A stretch of DNA of 15,425 nt from Nonlabens sp. (GTDB lineage Bacteria; Bacteroidota; Bacteroidia; Flavobacteriales; Flavobacteriaceae): the NCBI GenBank assembly GCA_023301395.1, contig JALZUY010000088.1, positions 1 to 15,425 on the forward strand, written 5' to 3'. Position numbers and translations under genes: made by a program. Of the stretch, positions 13,705 to 15,425 are shown piece after piece (positions within the stretch are counted from its first letter, which is position 1; every line of letters begins with the position of its first letter). The notes beneath the pieces were generated by a model, which saw only the letters and a list, made by a program, of their open reading frames with translations, searched no databases and was not told the DNA's origin.

Positions 13705-14126
13705 AAGATCAAAAACAGCATAAATACGATATAGCTTATCTTAAAATGGCTGAAGAATGGGCAAAATTGTCACATTGCAAGCGACGACAAGTAGGTGCTA
13801 TAATGGTTAAAGGGCGTATGATTATAAGCGATGGTTATAACGGAACGCCTAGTGGTTTTGAGAATTTTTGTGAGGATGATGAAGGATACACAAAATGGTA
13901 TGTGTTGCATGCTGAAGCAAATGCTATTCTCAAAGTTGCAGGTTCAACACAATCATGTGCTGGTGCGACGCTATATATTACTATGTCTCCTTGTAAAGAT
14001 TGTAGTAAATTGATTCATCAAAGCGGTATTAAGCGTGTGGTGTATGTTGAAGGATATAAGGATGATAGTGGTTTGCAATTTCTGCAAAAAGCTGGCGTTG
14101 AAGTAGAACAAATTAACCAATTGTAA
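13701..14126 (+). CDS. dCMP deaminase family protein (ComEB-like)
   Basis: A 141-aa cytidine/deoxycytidylate deaminase-fold enzyme predicted to convert dCMP to dUMP, feeding thymidylate synthesis in the cytoplasm. Zinc-site motifs are HAEAN (H70, E72) and PCKDC (C98, C101), and the substrate-side segment DGYNGTPSGFENFC (44-57) is typical of dCMP rather than cytidine deaminases. Full family length is reached only with TTG at 13701: an in-frame TAA is at 13674-13676 and no ATG or GTG lies between, while the next ATG is at residue 16 and would remove the first helix. The S41 protease follows after three bases in the same frame, separated by tandem TAA codons, so the two are probably co-transcribed. 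Confidence 0.94.
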   Translation: MKDQKQHKYDIAYLKMAEEWAKLSHCKRRQVGAIMVKGRMIISDGYNGTPSGFENFCEDDEGYTKWYVLHAEANAILKVAGSTQSCAGATLYITMSPCKDCSKLIHQSGIKRVVYVEGYKDDSGLQFLQKAGVEVEQINQL

Positions 14127-14129
14127 TAA

Positions 14130-15425
14130 GTGAAGCAATCACAGGTGTTTTATCCGTTCTTTTTAGGAATAGCAGTGGCTCTAGGAATAGGACTAGGTTA
14201 TCTGTTGAGTAATGGTGAGTCGAATGATGGTTTTTTAATGGCGAGCAATGCAAAAAAGCGCAAACTAAACAAACTCATTGACATCATTGATCAACGCTAT
14301 GTAGATGAGGTTAACACAGATAGTATAGTTGATGTAGCGGTAAATGGAATCTTATCAAACCTTGATCCACATTCAGTTTACATCGCAAATGATGAGATGG
14401 AAGAGATCGCAGATCAAATGCGTGGCGATTTTGTGGGAATAGGAATCAGGTTTTTTGTGAATCAGGATACGATTTCTGTATTGAATGTGTTGGATGGTGG
14501 ACCTAGTAAAAGAGCCGGAATAAAAAGTGGCGATAAACTTTTGTATGTAGATGGAGATCCACTTTTTGGGCTTAATGCAGTTAGTACCGATGTTCTTAAA
14601 GGTGCAGAAGGATCAAAAGTTACCCTTGGTGTTTTAAGACCTGGTGATATCAATGTTCTTAATATTCCGGTAGTAAGAGGAAACGTGCCTATCAATAGTG
14701 TAGAAGCAGCTTACATGCTGGATGATAAGTTAGGATATATAAAAATCAATCGATTTGCAGAGTCGACTGAAGAGGAATTTAATAAAGCGATTGATGAATT
14801 AATAAGGCAAGGAGCTCAAGAACTTACAGTGGATTTGCGTGATAATCCAGGTGGTGTGTTAAGTGCCGCAGTCTCTATGGCCGATGAGTTTTTACCTCGC
14901 AAAAAGCTTATCCTTTTCCAAAAAGATCGTAATAATGAACGTAAAGATTCTTATGCTACCAGTGCTGGTGATTTTAAGGATAAACCAGTTTATATACTTA
15001 TCAATGAGAATAGTGCTAGTGCTAGTGAGGTAGTGGCTGGAGCTTTACAGGATAATGATGTAGGAACTATTATAGGAAGACGTAGTTTTGGGAAAGGTCT
15101 GGTACAACAGGAAATTAAGTTGGGTGATGGAAGTGCTGTGCGACTGACCGTTTCTAGATATTACACGCCTACTGGACGTAGTATCCAGCGACCATATGAT
15201 AATGGTAATGAAGATTATTTTAAAGAATATATTGATAGATACAATAATGGCGAGCTCGAAGCAGCTTCAAATATTGAAGTAAACGATTCCTTAAAACGTA
15301 TAACCGCTGGCGGAAAAGTAGTCTACGGTGGTGGTGGGATTATCCCTGACGTTTTTGTTCCTAGTGCGGATGGGTATATTTTACAAACACTAGAATACTT
15401 TGCACGTACAGGATTTGCTGACCAG
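14130..15425 (+). CDS. C-terminal processing peptidase, S41 family (3' end outside window)
   Basis: 432 codons are open to the last base with no stop, so the C-terminus is missing. The start is GTG at 14130; a TAA immediately precedes it in frame. Residues 7-28 form an N-terminal signal anchor, placing the enzyme in the periplasm. A PDZ domain spans about 90-170 (FVGIGIRFF, GPSKRAGIKSGDKLL), and the protease domain follows with DLRDNPGG (about 234-241), the catalytic serine S297 in SASASE and the catalytic lysine K322 in FGKGLVQQ. The 25-residue Ser-Lys spacing equals that of Bacillus CtpB as I recall. Such Ser/Lys proteases trim or degrade exported proteins by their C-termini. It directly follows the dCMP deaminase gene. 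Confidence 0.95.
   Translation, partial: MKQSQVFYPFFLGIAVALGIGLGYLLSNGESNDGFLMASNAKKRKLNKLIDIIDQRYVDEVNTDSIVDVAVNGILSNLDPHSVYIANDEMEEIADQMRGDFVGIGIRFFVNQDTISVLNVLDGGPSKRAGIKSGDKLLYVDGDPLFGLNAVSTDVLKGAEGSKVTLGVLRPGDINVLNIPVVRGNVPINSVEAAYMLDDKLGYIKINRFAESTEEEFNKAIDELIRQGAQELTVDLRDNPGGVLSAAVSMADEFLPRKKLILFQKDRNNERKDSYATSAGDFKDKPVYILINENSASASEVVAGALQDNDVGTIIGRRSFGKGLVQQEIKLGDGSAVRLTVSRYYTPTGRSIQRPYDNGNEDYFKEYIDRYNNGELEAASNIEVNDSLKRITAGGKVVYGGGGIIPDVFVPSADGYILQTLEYFARTGFADQ

Noticed and set aside
14462..14695. Minus-strand open frame within the S41 gene
   Set aside because: It is antisense to the conserved PDZ domain, so it is a shadow frame.
1..15425. CRISPR array, prophage, toxin-antitoxin, anti-phage or biosynthetic cluster
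   Set aside because: No regularly spaced direct repeats and no recognisable genes of such systems were seen; the content is mainly housekeeping.

Overview
The window looks like chromosomal DNA from a marine Flavobacteriaceae bacterium (Bacteroidota). Four things point there: a large secreted protein with a C-terminal type IX secretion sorting domain, TAnnTTTG-type -7 promoter boxes, a lack of clear Shine-Dalgarno sequences, and family variants such as the NFPY-type RsmA and DUF4286. A 14-bp palindrome, GCTTTCGCGAAAGC, occurs three times exactly and once with one mismatch. From memory this element is very common in the Nonlabens/Dokdonia group, so a relative of those genera is my best guess.

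Layout: (1) positions 1-411, + strand: the 3' end of an unrecognised gene. (2) 441-6995, - strand: a tightly packed run read as ribF, a vitamin K-dependent gamma-carboxylase (GGCX) homologue, serS, a TPR protein, a DUF4286 protein, and rsmA (ksgA). Gaps are -20 to 38 nt, so this is probably one operon. (3) 7127-10384, + strand, divergent from ribF: a 1085-aa exported zinc metalloprotease of the reprolysin type, with a P/Homo B domain and a T9SS sorting tail. (4) 10385-12683, - strand: prs, rplY (L25/Ctc) and pth, a widely conserved order, here interrupted by a strong intrinsic terminator between rplY and pth. (5) 12814-12895, + strand: tRNA-Leu(CAA), divergent from prs, with its own promoter and terminator. 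(6) 12986-15425, + strand: a HupE/UreJ-like membrane protein, a dCMP deaminase, and a C-terminal processing protease (S41) that runs off the end of the window.

Most genes are housekeeping: flavin cofactor synthesis, tRNA charging and recycling, rRNA methylation, PRPP and dUMP supply, a ribosomal protein and periplasmic proteolysis. The less ordinary items are the GGCX homologue, which keeps the histidine and lysine expected of the eukaryotic enzyme, and the iterated palindrome. One palindrome copy forms the signal-peptide cleavage region of the metalloprotease and another encodes part of the same protein's sorting domain. Three genes (rsmA, ribF, dCMP deaminase) appear to start with TTG and one (S41) with GTG. 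I saw no CRISPR array, insertion sequence, phage gene or defence system. No gap over 300 bases lacks a feature: the 302-base gap 12684-12985 holds the tRNA, two promoters and a terminator.
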